This document shows positions 15,706-27,296 of a stretch of 64,000 nucleotides of DNA, piece by piece. Origin of the DNA: Candidatus Gastranaerophilales bacterium (GTDB taxonomy: Bacteria > Cyanobacteriota > Vampirovibrionia > Gastranaerophilales > Gastranaerophilaceae); NCBI GenBank assembly GCA_944322725.1, contig CALUPU010000001.1, positions 1 to 64,000 on the forward strand, in the 5' to 3' direction. A model generated the notes under the pieces. The model had not been told where the DNA came from. It was given only the letters and a program-made list of their open reading frames with translations, and did not search any database. The stretch's first letter is position 1, and every line of letters starts with the position of its first letter. The translations under genes were made by a program, and so were the position numbers.

Positions 15706-16299
15706 TTATTTTTTAACGGGCTGCTTGTGGCAGGGGCATTTGCAATCAGCTGGCTCTGCATTTTTTGTATCGTGGCACTTGCATTTGCAGTCAGGAGGAC
15801 ACATCGGTTTAGGACCGAATTTCGGATTAGGGAATGTATGCGGTGTCATCTTTTCCATTTCCTCTTTTACTTCTGATTTTATTTTTTCGAGTTCTTCCTT
15901 CTGCTTGGCTGTCAATGTAGCCTCGAATTGCTTCATGCTTTGTTCTCTGATTTCTCTTTCTTTTGCAAACAAAGAATTTAATTTTTCCTGTTCTTTATTG
16001 ATTTTTTCCCTGTATGGTTCAAGTGCCTTTTTCTCATCTGCTTTAATTTTTTCCAGCTTTGCTTTTTGAGATTCTGTCAGCTGCAGTCTTGCCTCAAATT
16101 CTGCTTTCTTTGCTTCTCTAAATTTAATATGTTCTTCAGGTGTCATCGGCTTTTTCCAATCCATAGGCGGAGCCGGTCTGTCACAAGCAGGTTTTTCTGT
16201 ATTTAAAGGACAATTTGCAAGTGCTGGTATACAGAATACTGCACTAATCGTAAACGCCATTGCCCCTGCAATTAATGCTGAAAATAGAGTTTTTTTCAT
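15706..16299 (-). CDS. Secreted Spy/CpxP-like protein with Cys/His-rich tail (metal binding?)
   Basis: 197 aa. Signal peptide about 1-28 (ends ALA). The middle is a long charged helix pair with two LTxxQ motifs (LQLTESQKAKL about 75-85 and ATLTAKQKEEL about 129-139), the signature of the Spy/CpxP periplasmic chaperone family. The C-terminus is unlike Spy: it holds CPPDCKCKCHD and DCKCPCHKQ, seven Cys and two His in about 25 residues, which looks like a soft-metal binding tail. The ribosome site AAAGGAGG is strong. The upstream region carries a CsoR-like inverted repeat, which would fit copper or sulfide stress control; this is inference. Confidence 0.75.
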   Translation of the reverse strand: MKKTLFSALIAGAMAFTISAVFCIPALANCPLNTEKPACDRPAPPMDWKKPMTPEEHIKFREAKKAEFEARLQLTESQKAKLEKIKADEKKALEPYREKINKEQEKLNSLFAKEREIREQSMKQFEATLTAKQKEELEKIKSEVKEEMEKMTPHTFPNPKFGPKPMCPPDCKCKCHDTKNAEPADCKCPCHKQPVKK

Positions 16300-16621
16300 T
16301 GTTTTTGCCTCCTTTTGTTATTTTGACATTAAAACTGTCTCATAATATTAAGTTTTTTAACACCTATAAGTATATTAATTAATATTTGGTTTGGGATAAT
16401 ACATTTAAGTATAATAGAGGTTTTGTTCCTGTCAATGGCTCCAAGATAATGCACTTACATACATGTAATTCTGCTAAACGGAAAATATGATAATTAAATG
16501 ATAAAAATCACTGGTATTATTAAAAATAATATACCCAGTTGGGGTATATGCAATAAAAACAGCTACTAATATATTTAGGTAATAAACCTGAATACACAAA
16601 AAGAATCAATGAGGATACACG
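16300..16621. promoter_or_regulatory. 322-bp divergent intergenic region with CsoR-like operator
   Basis: It separates the Spy-like gene (minus) from a histidine kinase (plus). ATATACCC (16529-16536), spacer AGTTG, GGGTATAT (16542-16549) resembles the operator of CsoR/CstR-type copper or persulfide sensors (A/T-ACCC...GGGT-A/T). A second short palindrome, TTACAT-AC-ATGTAA, lies at 16455-16468. A TATAAT is at 16410-16415 on the plus strand without a good -35. No gene is seen here. Confidence 0.5.
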
Positions 16622-18271
16622 GTGAAAGTTCAAATTAATTTAAAAACCATATTGTTTTACTGTATTTTGTCTGTAGTTATATTTTGTGTTGTGAAAATTA
16701 CACATATTCCTTTTAGCTTGAAAGACAGTTTTCTAATACTTTTATTTGTAATTTTAATGCATTCGCTTGTTGATAAAAGAGCACTGCTAAAAAAACTTTC
16801 TTTAAAATATATGAATCAGAATAAACTTATTGATAATTTATTCAGCAACTGTCCGAGTTTGATATATATAAAAGATGAAAATCTTGACTATATTGATTGT
16901 AATCTTCAGATGAAAAAGCTTTTAAATATCGATGAAAATACAAGTGTCTCAGGAAAGAACGACTTTGATTTATTTCCTTCAGAAACAGCTAAAATACTAA
17001 CATCATATGACAAAATAGTTATTCAAAAAGGGCAGGTAGTATCTTATAAACTTGAGAAAAAGCTTATCACCGGTGAGACAAAAATATATGATACTATTCT
17101 TGCTCCTACAGTTCAAAATAATAAAATATCGGGTGTTCTGGGTATAATGACTGATATCACACAGACAGAATTTCTAAAAGAGAAAATACTTGTAAAAAAT
17201 GCTCAGCTTAACAGTATTCTGGATAATATTCCATTTATAATTTATCTAAAAGATATCGAAGGAAGATTGATAACCTGTAATAAAATACTGGAGAAAAAGC
17301 TTGACGCACCTGTTGATTCACTTATAGGCACAAATCTTACTGAAACATACTTTAATGAGTTTTTGGAGGAAATAAAAGCAGAAGATGCGAGAGTTATTAA
17401 TGAAAAAAGAACAATAACCTTTGAGCGTAGTATTACATTCGGTTCAGATATAAAATCCTGGTATTTCATTACAAAATCACCCATTTTTAATCTGGATAAC
17501 GATGTAATCGGTATAATTGTGCATTTTGAAAATATTGATGCGGACAAAAAGCTTCAATCACAAAAAGAAACTCTTGTTGCTACACTTACTCATGACCTCA
17601 AGACTCCAACTACTGCACAGATGAATTCAATGAAACTGCTGTTAAACGGAACAATGGGGCTGTTAAATGATGATCAGAAAGAAATGGTCAAGCTTACGCT
17701 GGATTCTAATATTTATATGTCCAATATGATATCAACAATTCTTGCTACATATAAATCAGAAGACGGCAAAACTGTTTTAAAGCCGGAGAGTTTTGATTTT
17801 GCAGAACTTGTTAATGCAACATGTAAAGAGGTTGCTAATCTGGCGACTACTAAAGGTCAGAATATTATTATGAGTTCCAATGCGGAATCTCCTTTAATTT
17901 CTGCGGATAAACTTCAAATAAAAAGAGCTGTTGTAAATCTTGTTTCAAATGCGATTACATACGGGTTCGAAAAGACGGATATTGAGGTGTCGATTTCAGA
18001 TACTGATAAGGAAATTATTATGGAGGTTAAAAATTCTGGTCGTTATATTCCACCCAAAATTCTTGATGAAATTTTTGAAAAATATAAGTCAAGTGAAAAT
18101 GCAAAATTCAATAAAGCCAGTACAGGTCTCGGTTTATATCTATCAAAACAAATTATAAAGGAACATTTTGGCGAAATATATGCAAGCAGTACAAAAGACG
18201 AAGTCTGTGTTTTCGGATTTCGTATTCCCAAAATATTTAAACCTTCCGCAAAACAGTCAAAGGTTAATTAA
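16622..18271 (+). CDS. Orphan membrane-bound sensor histidine kinase with two PAS domains
   Basis: 549 aa, GTG start with GAGGA 6 bases upstream. Two hydrophobic segments (about 9-27, 35-50) anchor it. PAS 1 (about 72-185) and PAS 2 (about 195-308) both show the IYIKD / IYLKDIEGR opening. A HisKA domain follows with phospho-accepting His in LTHDLKTP (about 323), then HATPase_c with NLVSNAITYG (N box), a partly degenerate D box (MEVKNSGRYIP) and STGLGLYLSKQI (G box). No response regulator is adjacent, so the partner lies elsewhere. The divergent Spy-like gene and the operator-like palindrome between them make envelope or metal stress a reasonable guess for the signal. Confidence 0.9.
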   Translation: MKVQINLKTILFYCILSVVIFCVVKITHIPFSLKDSFLILLFVILMHSLVDKRALLKKLSLKYMNQNKLIDNLFSNCPSLIYIKDENLDYIDCNLQMKKLLNIDENTSVSGKNDFDLFPSETAKILTSYDKIVIQKGQVVSYKLEKKLITGETKIYDTILAPTVQNNKISGVLGIMTDITQTEFLKEKILVKNAQLNSILDNIPFIIYLKDIEGRLITCNKILEKKLDAPVDSLIGTNLTETYFNEFLEEIKAEDARVINEKRTITFERSITFGSDIKSWYFITKSPIFNLDNDVIGIIVHFENIDADKKLQSQKETLVATLTHDLKTPTTAQMNSMKLLLNGTMGLLNDDQKEMVKLTLDSNIYMSNMISTILATYKSEDGKTVLKPESFDFAELVNATCKEVANLATTKGQNIIMSSNAESPLISADKLQIKRAVVNLVSNAITYGFEKTDIEVSISDTDKEIIMEVKNSGRYIPPKILDEIFEKYKSSENAKFNKASTGLGLYLSKQIIKEHFGEIYASSTKDEVCVFGFRIPKIFKPSAKQSKVN

Positions 18272-18836
18272 TAAGTTCTGTAATCTTTTCAAGATAAGGA
18301 TTATGTTTGTGTAAAGTCTGCAAAGTTTTTTTTACATCAGCCAGAATATCATTTTTTTCAGGCAATTTCCCCTGGAAGGATAAAAAGTATAAATCCATTG
18401 GAAATCCGCCTGAGCGGGCAGGGTAGATATAATTTATCGGACATAATTTCGCACCGTTATTTTTATAGAATTTGATTCTTCTGAATGTGTTATGGTTATT
18501 TTTATCAGGTTTTTCAACTTCAAGGTAAATTCCTTCATGTGTAGGAAACTCGTTTTTTAACAGGTCTAAAATTTTACGTCCGTAACCTTGAGAATGAAAC
18601 TCTCTATATACTGCAAAATAATCAAGCCAGAGTTTGTTTTGTGTTTTATTGTTATAAATCAGTACATACCCGATATCAGTATCGGCGTCTATGATTTTAT
18701 ATGCTTGATAATAACCGGTCTCTAAAAGATTCATAAAATATTCGTAACTTTTTAATTCATGCTCGGGAAACTGTAATTTCATATCAGCATAAATTAAATT
18801 GAATCCAGATAGTTCTGTTATTTTGAGTGTAAGCAT
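18264..18836 (-). CDS. GNAT-family N-acetyltransferase
   Basis: 190 aa. GNAT fold signals: DTDIGYVLIYN (strand 4), WLDYFAVYREFHSQGYGRKIL (acetyl-CoA pyrophosphate loop, Q/RxxGxG-like at QGYGRK) and FRRIKFYKNNGAKL near the end of the core. The acceptor is unknown. It is convergent with the kinase gene (8-nt overlap) and divergent from gyrB. Confidence 0.82.
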   Translation of the reverse strand: MLTLKITELSGFNLIYADMKLQFPEHELKSYEYFMNLLETGYYQAYKIIDADTDIGYVLIYNNKTQNKLWLDYFAVYREFHSQGYGRKILDLLKNEFPTHEGIYLEVEKPDKNNHNTFRRIKFYKNNGAKLCPINYIYPARSGGFPMDLYFLSFQGKLPEKNDILADVKKTLQTLHKHNPYLEKITELIN

Positions 18837-18948
18837 ATTTAAAATACCTTATTATATATAATTATAGTATATCATTTCCAAAGTAACTTTATTAACGTTA
18901 CAAACTGGTTAATAAACTTTGTTTATAGTAAAATATTGTAGTGAATAG

Positions 18949-21420
<2,472 letters not shown>

Positions 21421-21421
21421 T

Positions 21422-21452
21422 AACAAAACCGGTTTTAGACCGGTTTTGTTCT
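21422..21452 (+). terminator. gyrB terminator
   Basis: AACAAAACCGGT, loop TTTAG, ACCGGTTTTGTT: a perfect 12-bp stem two bases after the gyrB stop. Confidence 0.93.
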
Positions 21453-21703
21453 ATGTCGATATTACTTAATACAGAAGTACAAGAATAATTTGATTAAACA
21501 AATTTATATGAAAAAGGCAAATCAGTAGCAGGTTTTATATAATTATCGTCCAAATAGTTAACTTTTGTATCATACACAAAAATATGTAGCAAAAAATATT
21601 TTTAGAAGTTTTAAAGCTATTGGACAGTTTTTTCTGTTTACATGCCCTTTTAAAAATTTTTTTAGCAGGGTAAAATAAGATTTTCAAAGGTACTGGATTA
21701 AAA

Positions 21704-24286
21704 GTGATAATAACCGGACACAGTGGCACAAAACATCAATACGGTTTGAAGCGAAAAGATTTCCGCCATCGAGATTATGCGGCAGTTGGTTCGCTCCACT
21801 CGGACAAACAGTATAATAGTATACAAAATAATATTTCTACAAAACCCTTGCAGGGAAGCGCATACGCGCAGGTTTCCTTCAAGGGTTTTAACTTAGGCAA
21901 TATAAATAAGGCGCTAAAGCCGGTTGTAAAAACAGTACCTGACAACTTAAAACAAAAAGTTTTCAATTCTCTTAAGCACATTAGTGTAGAACAGTACAAC
22001 AAGTATCTTGAGATAAAAGACCGCTTTATCAATTATATTATTGACCCTAAAAATTCTGCTTTCAGCAGGAAGAATGGCATTTCGGAAGCACTGTTGAATG
22101 AACTCCGCGAAGCAAATGGTGAAAAATTGATTTATCTGCCTAAAAAAACTGTTGCAAGCAAGTTTGTCAATCAACTGCTTTCTCCATTTAAGGCGTTGTA
22201 CAGATGGGGAGAGAAGCTGGTACTGCCGTCAGATTCCGAGATACTTATAAAAAGAAAAGAAAGACAGCAGATTTTTAAAGATTATGCTGCACTTGAAGGA
22301 TTGATAAAATCTCATGAAATCTGGGAAAACGGATACCGAAAGATGGCAGGTCTTCCCAAATTAACAGATAAAAATAATTTTATTATTCCTGATGATGTTC
22401 TGTACAGCAAAATTAACAGAAGAAGAAATAAAGTTGTTGACCCTAACAAGGGGAAATATTCATCAAATTCATTGATGATAGGCAACAGACTTATTTCAGG
22501 GATAGTTTATTCATATTTTCTCGGGACAGATGCGTATAACACCACCATGAGATACTCTAATGACAGGCATGAAGCGTCTAATCAAAGAACATCTCGTATT
22601 GCACAGGAGTTTTCCCGTATCGGTTTGAATATGTATATCCAGAATCTTCTTTTTGGTACATTTGAAACTGCTGTCAACAGAAGTCTGCCGACAGCTATGT
22701 TTGTATCCGCTTCAACTGTTGCGTTTTCTGAAATACTCGGAAGAAAACTTGTAGGTAAGCCTATTATGCCTTCTGATAAAGAAAAACTGGATAAACTTGA
22801 AAAAGAAATGTATGAGAAAAAAGGCATTTTGCCGGCTATTGGCAGACTTCTTACGACAGTAAAAAAGAAAGAAGTAAAACTGCAGGCTCATTCTCCGTCA
22901 AAAAACAATACCTACACTACCGGCTTTAATAAAACTAAGGCAAATAATGTTTTGTTCAGTGCTTTTGCACAGCAAAAAACACCTGCATCCGATACTTCTC
23001 TAAGGTCGGAAGCACATATTTCATTTAAAGGAATACCTTTTGTAAACGGCAGCGGATTTAAGAAATTTTTTGTTGTAGATAAATTAATAGATAAAGAAAA
23101 AATTTCGAAGGTATACAAAATTATAAATGAGGCCGATGCTCGAACAGCAGAAAATATAAAAGATACTGTTATGAAGTCAGTAAGAAAATCAGAATATTTT
23201 GATAAAATCAATGCTCAAAGACCTTCAACTTTTGAAGAACTTCTTGAATCAAAATTTGAACAAATCCCTGTTGGTAAAAAAGAAACTATCTGGGGCAAGC
23301 TTGTAACAAGTATACTTGTACCTGTAAGATTTGCTGTAAATCTTTCTAAATCTACAGGCAAAATGTTTAAAAAAGCTTTCTTTGCGATAACAGGTAAAAA
23401 AAATAACGAACTTTTGAATGAATTTAATAGACTTAAAGAAAGTGAAAATCCTGCTGATATAAAAAAACTTGCAAAATTTAATGACTTTTATAAAAACAGA
23501 TTAAAACTGGAAGCCTGGGCAAAATCTCCGTATTCCGACGATAAAAAATTATTGAAAATATTTGCTGAGTTTAAAAGTATTAAGGGCAAAGACAAAGAAG
23601 ACATTGCAGGTGTAAAAAACATTCTTCTCTGGCTCGATAAACAGCTTTCAAAAGAAGGCATTCAAATAAGAGAAGACGGCACATTAAACGAATATGACAA
23701 AAAAAGAGTTAAAGAAATCCTCATGGAATCAGTTAAAAGAGCGGACGGTGAGAAACAGCTGGAATATGACGGTAATACCCTTGCTCAGACGAATATAAAT
23801 CTCTCAAGAGCCATTACTACATTGTTCCTTGTAACTGATGCTTACAACCTGACAATGCAGTACAGCAACGACAATAGAAAAGATGCCAATAAAAGTGCTA
23901 AAAACAGGGCTGCTCAGGAAATTTCCAGAATAAGTGTTTCTGCTTATATTATGGCATTTGTACACAATCTGTTGTCCAAGCTTTGCAATTCAAGCCTTGC
24001 AGGTGCGTTCACTCTTACCGCATTGACATCATCTATCAATGATTCAATATCAAGAGAAGTCGTTGGTGTGCCTTTGACTGCTAAATCACAGGAGGAACTT
24101 GAAGAAATAGATAAAAAGAATGCTGATTCTAAAAATCCTATAAAAAAAGCTCTGGCATATTCTATCGGTAAAAAAAGTGTTGCAAATGCAATGAAAGTTT
24201 CTGATTCTGATAAAAAATCATCTGCTTTATCTGCGGACATTAATTATTTCTCCAATGATTTTTTTATCACTCCTGAAATATCATAA
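21704..24286 (+). CDS. Large duplicated SFKG-motif protein of unknown function
   Basis: 860 aa, unrecognised; GTG start. It is built from two related halves. Each begins with a SFKG motif (AQVSFKGFN about residue 57, AHISFKGIP about 440) and each contains TDAYNTTMRYSND / TDAYNLTMQYSND (about 275 and 711), followed by AQE-SRI and a Gly/Ala hydrophobic helix (LFGTFETAVNRSL.. / LLSKLCNSSLAGAF..) and VGKPIMPSDKE / VGVPLTAKSQE. The rest is Lys-rich and helical. Hydrophobic segments in each half could be membrane helices. No signal peptide. The same N-terminal motif occurs on a GT5-like enzyme (60.9 kb) and a 119-aa protein (44.6 kb). It lies between gyrB and rsmH with no operon partner clear; rsmH starts 29 bases after its stop. 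Confidence 0.75.
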   Translation: MIITGHSGTKHQYGLKRKDFRHRDYAAVGSLHSDKQYNSIQNNISTKPLQGSAYAQVSFKGFNLGNINKALKPVVKTVPDNLKQKVFNSLKHISVEQYNKYLEIKDRFINYIIDPKNSAFSRKNGISEALLNELREANGEKLIYLPKKTVASKFVNQLLSPFKALYRWGEKLVLPSDSEILIKRKERQQIFKDYAALEGLIKSHEIWENGYRKMAGLPKLTDKNNFIIPDDVLYSKINRRRNKVVDPNKGKYSSNSLMIGNRLISGIVYSYFLGTDAYNTTMRYSNDRHEASNQRTSRIAQEFSRIGLNMYIQNLLFGTFETAVNRSLPTAMFVSASTVAFSEILGRKLVGKPIMPSDKEKLDKLEKEMYEKKGILPAIGRLLTTVKKKEVKLQAHSPSKNNTYTTGFNKTKANNVLFSAFAQQKTPASDTSLRSEAHISFKGIPFVNGSGFKKFFVVDKLIDKEKISKVYKIINEADARTAENIKDTVMKSVRKSEYFDKINAQRPSTFEELLESKFEQIPVGKKETIWGKLVTSILVPVRFAVNLSKSTGKMFKKAFFAITGKKNNELLNEFNRLKESENPADIKKLAKFNDFYKNRLKLEAWAKSPYSDDKKLLKIFAEFKSIKGKDKEDIAGVKNILLWLDKQLSKEGIQIREDGTLNEYDKKRVKEILMESVKRADGEKQLEYDGNTLAQTNINLSRAITTLFLVTDAYNLTMQYSNDNRKDANKSAKNRAAQEISRISVSAYIMAFVHNLLSKLCNSSLAGAFTLTALTSSINDSISREVVGVPLTAKSQEELEEIDKKNADSKNPIKKALAYSIGKKSVANAMKVSDSDKKSSALSADINYFSNDFFITPEIS

Positions 24287-24315
24287 TTTAAGCAAATTTA
24301 TATTTGATATAGAAT

Positions 24316-25293
24316 ATGACAATGGATAATAAATCTAATAATTTTAATAAAGCAGAATTTCAGCACTACACTGTTATGGCGAACGAAGCGGTAGATGCAC
24401 TTGATTGCAAACCCGGCAAGATTTATGTGGATGCAACACTTGGCGGCGGAGGTCACAGTGAACTTATCCTCAAAAAAATTCAGCCTGACGGCAGGTTAAT
24501 ATCTTTTGACATCGACAGCGATGCAATTGATTTTGCATCAAACAGATTAAAAGATTACAAAAATTTAACAATAATTAAGGAGTCTTACTCCAATATTAAA
24601 AAAGTGTTACAAGATTTGGGCATAAAAGAAATCACAGGAGGAATTGTTTTTGACCTTGGTGCATCATATCATCAACTGACAAAGCAGGAACGGGGATTCA
24701 GCTTTATGAAAGATGCCCCCTTAGATATGCGTTTTAACAGGGATTCGGACTTTAGTGCTTATGATGTTGTTAATGGCTACAGTGAAGAAGACTTGATTCG
24801 CATAATAAGTGAATACGGCGAAGAAAGATTCACGAAAAGAATTGTAAAAAATATTGTAAATTATCGTAAACTTCAAAACATAGAAACCACGGGCGAATTG
24901 GCAGAAATCATAATAAATGCTGTTCCGAAAACAAAAGAAAAAATACACCCTGCAACCCGCACCTTCCAGGCGATTCGGATAGAAGTTAACAACGAATTAC
25001 AAAATATTAAAAATACATTAAACGAAGTGCTTACTTTATTATCTGTTGGTGCTATAATTAGTGTAATAAGTTTTCACTCGTTAGAGGACAGACTTGTTAA
25101 ACAGTGTTTCAAGTATTATGCGTCAAAATGTCGCTGCAAGCCGAATGAGCCGGTTTGTCACTGCAAGCCTCCAATGCTTGAGTTAATTAACAAAAAACCA
25201 ATATTGGCTACAGAATTAGAAATTAAGGAGAACCCTCCGTCCAGATCGGCGAAGTTGAGGGCAGCAAAAAAAATAACGTCATGGGAGAAATAA
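24316..25293 (+). CDS. rsmH: 16S rRNA (cytosine-1402 N4)-methyltransferase
   Basis: 325 aa. RsmH/MraW methylates C1402 in the ribosomal decoding centre using S-adenosylmethionine. Motifs: YVDATLGGGGHSELIL (SAM loop), DLGASYHQL, ERGFSFMKDAPLDMRF, HPATRTFQAIRIEVN and ISFHSLEDRLVK, all diagnostic. A Cys cluster (CRCKPNEPVCHCKPP) near 275-290 matches the family's variable zone. ATG at 24316 is used; a second ATG two codons on is also possible. The next gene begins one base after its stop, the mraW-ftsL arrangement of the division cluster. Confidence 0.96.
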   Translation: MTMDNKSNNFNKAEFQHYTVMANEAVDALDCKPGKIYVDATLGGGGHSELILKKIQPDGRLISFDIDSDAIDFASNRLKDYKNLTIIKESYSNIKKVLQDLGIKEITGGIVFDLGASYHQLTKQERGFSFMKDAPLDMRFNRDSDFSAYDVVNGYSEEDLIRIISEYGEERFTKRIVKNIVNYRKLQNIETTGELAEIIINAVPKTKEKIHPATRTFQAIRIEVNNELQNIKNTLNEVLTLLSVGAIISVISFHSLEDRLVKQCFKYYASKCRCKPNEPVCHCKPPMLELINKKPILATELEIKENPPSRSAKLRAAKKITSWEK

Positions 25294-25294
25294 A

Positions 25295-25771
25295 TTGACA
25301 AGACCTGTAATTGATCCGAAGAATAATCACTATAATTATTACAATTCACATTACAAAAATGTTCAGAACCCTATAAATCCCGTTATTGACGGTTACTTCC
25401 CCACTCATAAAACTTATAAAGAAATGGCTATTGCACGCGTGAATAAAACATTATGCTCCATACTTATTATGTTTATTTTAATTTCTGCAGTAAGCTACTA
25501 TTTTGTTACGGCAAGTGAAATTACTCTTAATAAATACAGAAAACAGGCTTTGTCATTAAATGATGAAAATGTTGAACTTCAAAACAAGCTTGACTATTTA
25601 AAATCTTATTACAATGTGGACAAAGCAATGCAAAAACAGCACCTTTTGCAAAAAGCAAAAAATGTTATTGAAGTTAAAGATGCGCCTGCATCAGCACCTG
25701 TTAACACAAAGGCTGTTACAAAAACAGCAGATGCTTCTCAAAAAGCTATACAATGGTCACTCGGCTTTTAA
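25295..25771 (+). CDS. FtsL-like division protein
   Basis: 158 aa. A basic, Tyr/Asn-rich cytoplasmic N-terminus (1-48), one membrane helix (about 50-70) and a coiled coil (72-110, LNDENVELQNKLDYLKS) are the shape of FtsL/DivIC. FtsL has low sequence identity across bacteria; the position directly after rsmH is the strongest evidence. FtsL forms a complex with FtsB and FtsQ at the septum. The start is TTG (25295) with GGGAG upstream. The rest of the division cluster (ftsI, mur genes) does not follow; the next gene is convergent. Confidence 0.65.
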   Translation: MTRPVIDPKNNHYNYYNSHYKNVQNPINPVIDGYFPTHKTYKEMAIARVNKTLCSILIMFILISAVSYYFVTASEITLNKYRKQALSLNDENVELQNKLDYLKSYYNVDKAMQKQHLLQKAKNVIEVKDAPASAPVNTKAVTKTADASQKAIQWSLGF

Positions 25772-25772
25772 T

Positions 25773-26768
25773 TTAAAGATTTTTTATTATTACTTTGGTA
25801 AATTCTTCAGTTGTTGCATTGCCGCCGAGGTCACACGTTAAGACACTGCCTTGTTCAATTACTGTATATAATGCTTTTTCAATTTTTTGTGCAGCTTCTT
25901 CTTCTCCTATATATTTGAGCATATTAACCGCACAAATCAATAAAGCCGTAGGATTTGCCTTATTTTGTCCTTTTATGTCAGGTGCAGAACCGTGAACCGG
26001 CTCAAATACCGCACAATCCGTGCCAATGTTTGCTCCCTGTGCTACACCTAATCCGCCTATAAGACCTGCAGTAAGGTCTGAGACTATATCACCATATAAA
26101 TTAGGTAAAACAAGTACATCAAACTTTTGAGGGTTTTGTACAAGCTGCATGCAAAGATTGTCTACAAGTATTTCCTTGTAGTCGATTTGAGGATAATTTT
26201 TGGCTGTTTCTCTCGTACATTCGAGGAATAAACCGTCAGAAAGTTTGCAAATATTTGCTTTTGTGACAGCATGTACTGTTTTTCTTCCATGTTTTAGCGC
26301 ATATTCGAATGCATATTTTGCTATACGCATTGATGCTTTGCGTGTAATTATCTTTATAGATTCTGCAGAATCTTTATCTATTTGGCGCTCAATACCCGCG
26401 TATAAATCCTCTGTATTTTCTCTAACAACTACTAAGTCTACACCGTCAAAAGGTGTTTTTATTCCATTTATATTCTTGCAGGGGCGTATATTTGCATAAA
26501 GATCCAGTTCTTTTCTTAATGCTACATTTACACTTCGAAACCCTTTGCCTATAGGTGTTGTAACTGGTGCTTTCAGTGCAACTTTATTTTTCTTTATTGA
26601 TTCTATTACTCTTTGCGGCAGTGGAGAACCTTCTTTTTCTGCGACTTGTGCTCCTGCTGTTTGAATGTCCCAGTCTATATCCGCTCCTGCGGCTTTAATT
26701 ATCTCTTTTACAGACTCAGAAATCTCAGGTCCTATACCGTCTCCGGGAATTAATGTTACTTTTTTCAT
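25773..26768 (-). CDS. NAD-dependent isocitrate dehydrogenase-type enzyme
   Basis: 331 aa, the short NAD-dependent form of the isocitrate/isopropylmalate dehydrogenase family. Motifs: LIPGDGIGPEI, FRSVNVALRKELDLYANIRP (substrate loop), VRENTEDLYAGIE, VTKANICK (catalytic Lys), LYGDIVSDLTAGLIGGLG (metal-binding Asp) and EPVHGSAPDIKGQNKANP. The FRSVNVALRKELDLYAN stretch favours isocitrate over isopropylmalate. It would make 2-oxoglutarate for glutamate. Last of a three-gene operon: its start overlaps the PncC-like gene by 4 nt. Confidence 0.9.
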   Translation of the reverse strand: MKKVTLIPGDGIGPEISESVKEIIKAAGADIDWDIQTAGAQVAEKEGSPLPQRVIESIKKNKVALKAPVTTPIGKGFRSVNVALRKELDLYANIRPCKNINGIKTPFDGVDLVVVRENTEDLYAGIERQIDKDSAESIKIITRKASMRIAKYAFEYALKHGRKTVHAVTKANICKLSDGLFLECTRETAKNYPQIDYKEILVDNLCMQLVQNPQKFDVLVLPNLYGDIVSDLTAGLIGGLGVAQGANIGTDCAVFEPVHGSAPDIKGQNKANPTALLICAVNMLKYIGEEEAAQKIEKALYTVIEQGSVLTCDLGGNATTEEFTKVIIKNL

Positions 26769-27295
26769 TTTATCTGTCCTTTTAAAAATTCAACAAGCAT
26801 TCTGACTGCCTGTTTTGCAAACATATATTTTATAAGCAATCTGGGATATTTAGGATTTACATTATATTTTTGAACTATTTTATTTTCTTTGCTGCCTATG
26901 CCGATATAAACAAGCCCAACCGGTTTTTCTTCCGTACCTCCGGTAGGACCTGCAATTCCGGTTGTTGCTATAGCTATATCTGAGCCGGTTTTCGACAGCA
27001 ATCCGTCGACCATTTCTTCTGCTGTTTGTATACTTACTGCACCGTGCTGCAAGAGTGTTTCTTCTTTGACATCAAGATATTGCATTTTGGCTTCATTTGC
27101 ATAGGTTACAAAATTTGCTTTTATGTAAGCAGAACTGCCGGAAACATCAGTTAACAAAGAACTTAGCAGTCCTCCTGTACACGATTCAGCAACAGATAAT
27201 GTCAAATTGTTGTCAATAAGTATTGTACCTGCTGTATTTTCATTGCGGGTATTAACTATTAGTCTGAAAAGTTTTATGTAATCTAATATAAACAT
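26765..27295 (-). CDS. CinA C-terminal / PncC nicotinamide-nucleotide amidase
   Basis: 176 aa with the start at 27295 (MFILDYIK), chosen because this ATG comes one base after the stop of the upstream gene. An in-frame ATG 15 codons earlier would lie inside that gene. Motifs LSVAESCTGGLLSSLLTDVSG, FVTYANEAKMQYLDV and IATTGIAGPTGGTEEKPVGL are diagnostic of CinA_C/PncC, which deamidates NMN for NAD recycling. Here the domain stands alone, without the N-terminal molybdopterin-like part of full CinA. It sits in an operon before isocitrate dehydrogenase. Confidence 0.92.
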   Translation of the reverse strand: MFILDYIKLFRLIVNTRNENTAGTILIDNNLTLSVAESCTGGLLSSLLTDVSGSSAYIKANFVTYANEAKMQYLDVKEETLLQHGAVSIQTAEEMVDGLLSKTGSDIAIATTGIAGPTGGTEEKPVGLVYIGIGSKENKIVQKYNVNPKYPRLLIKYMFAKQAVRMLVEFLKGQIK

Positions 27296-27296
27296 T

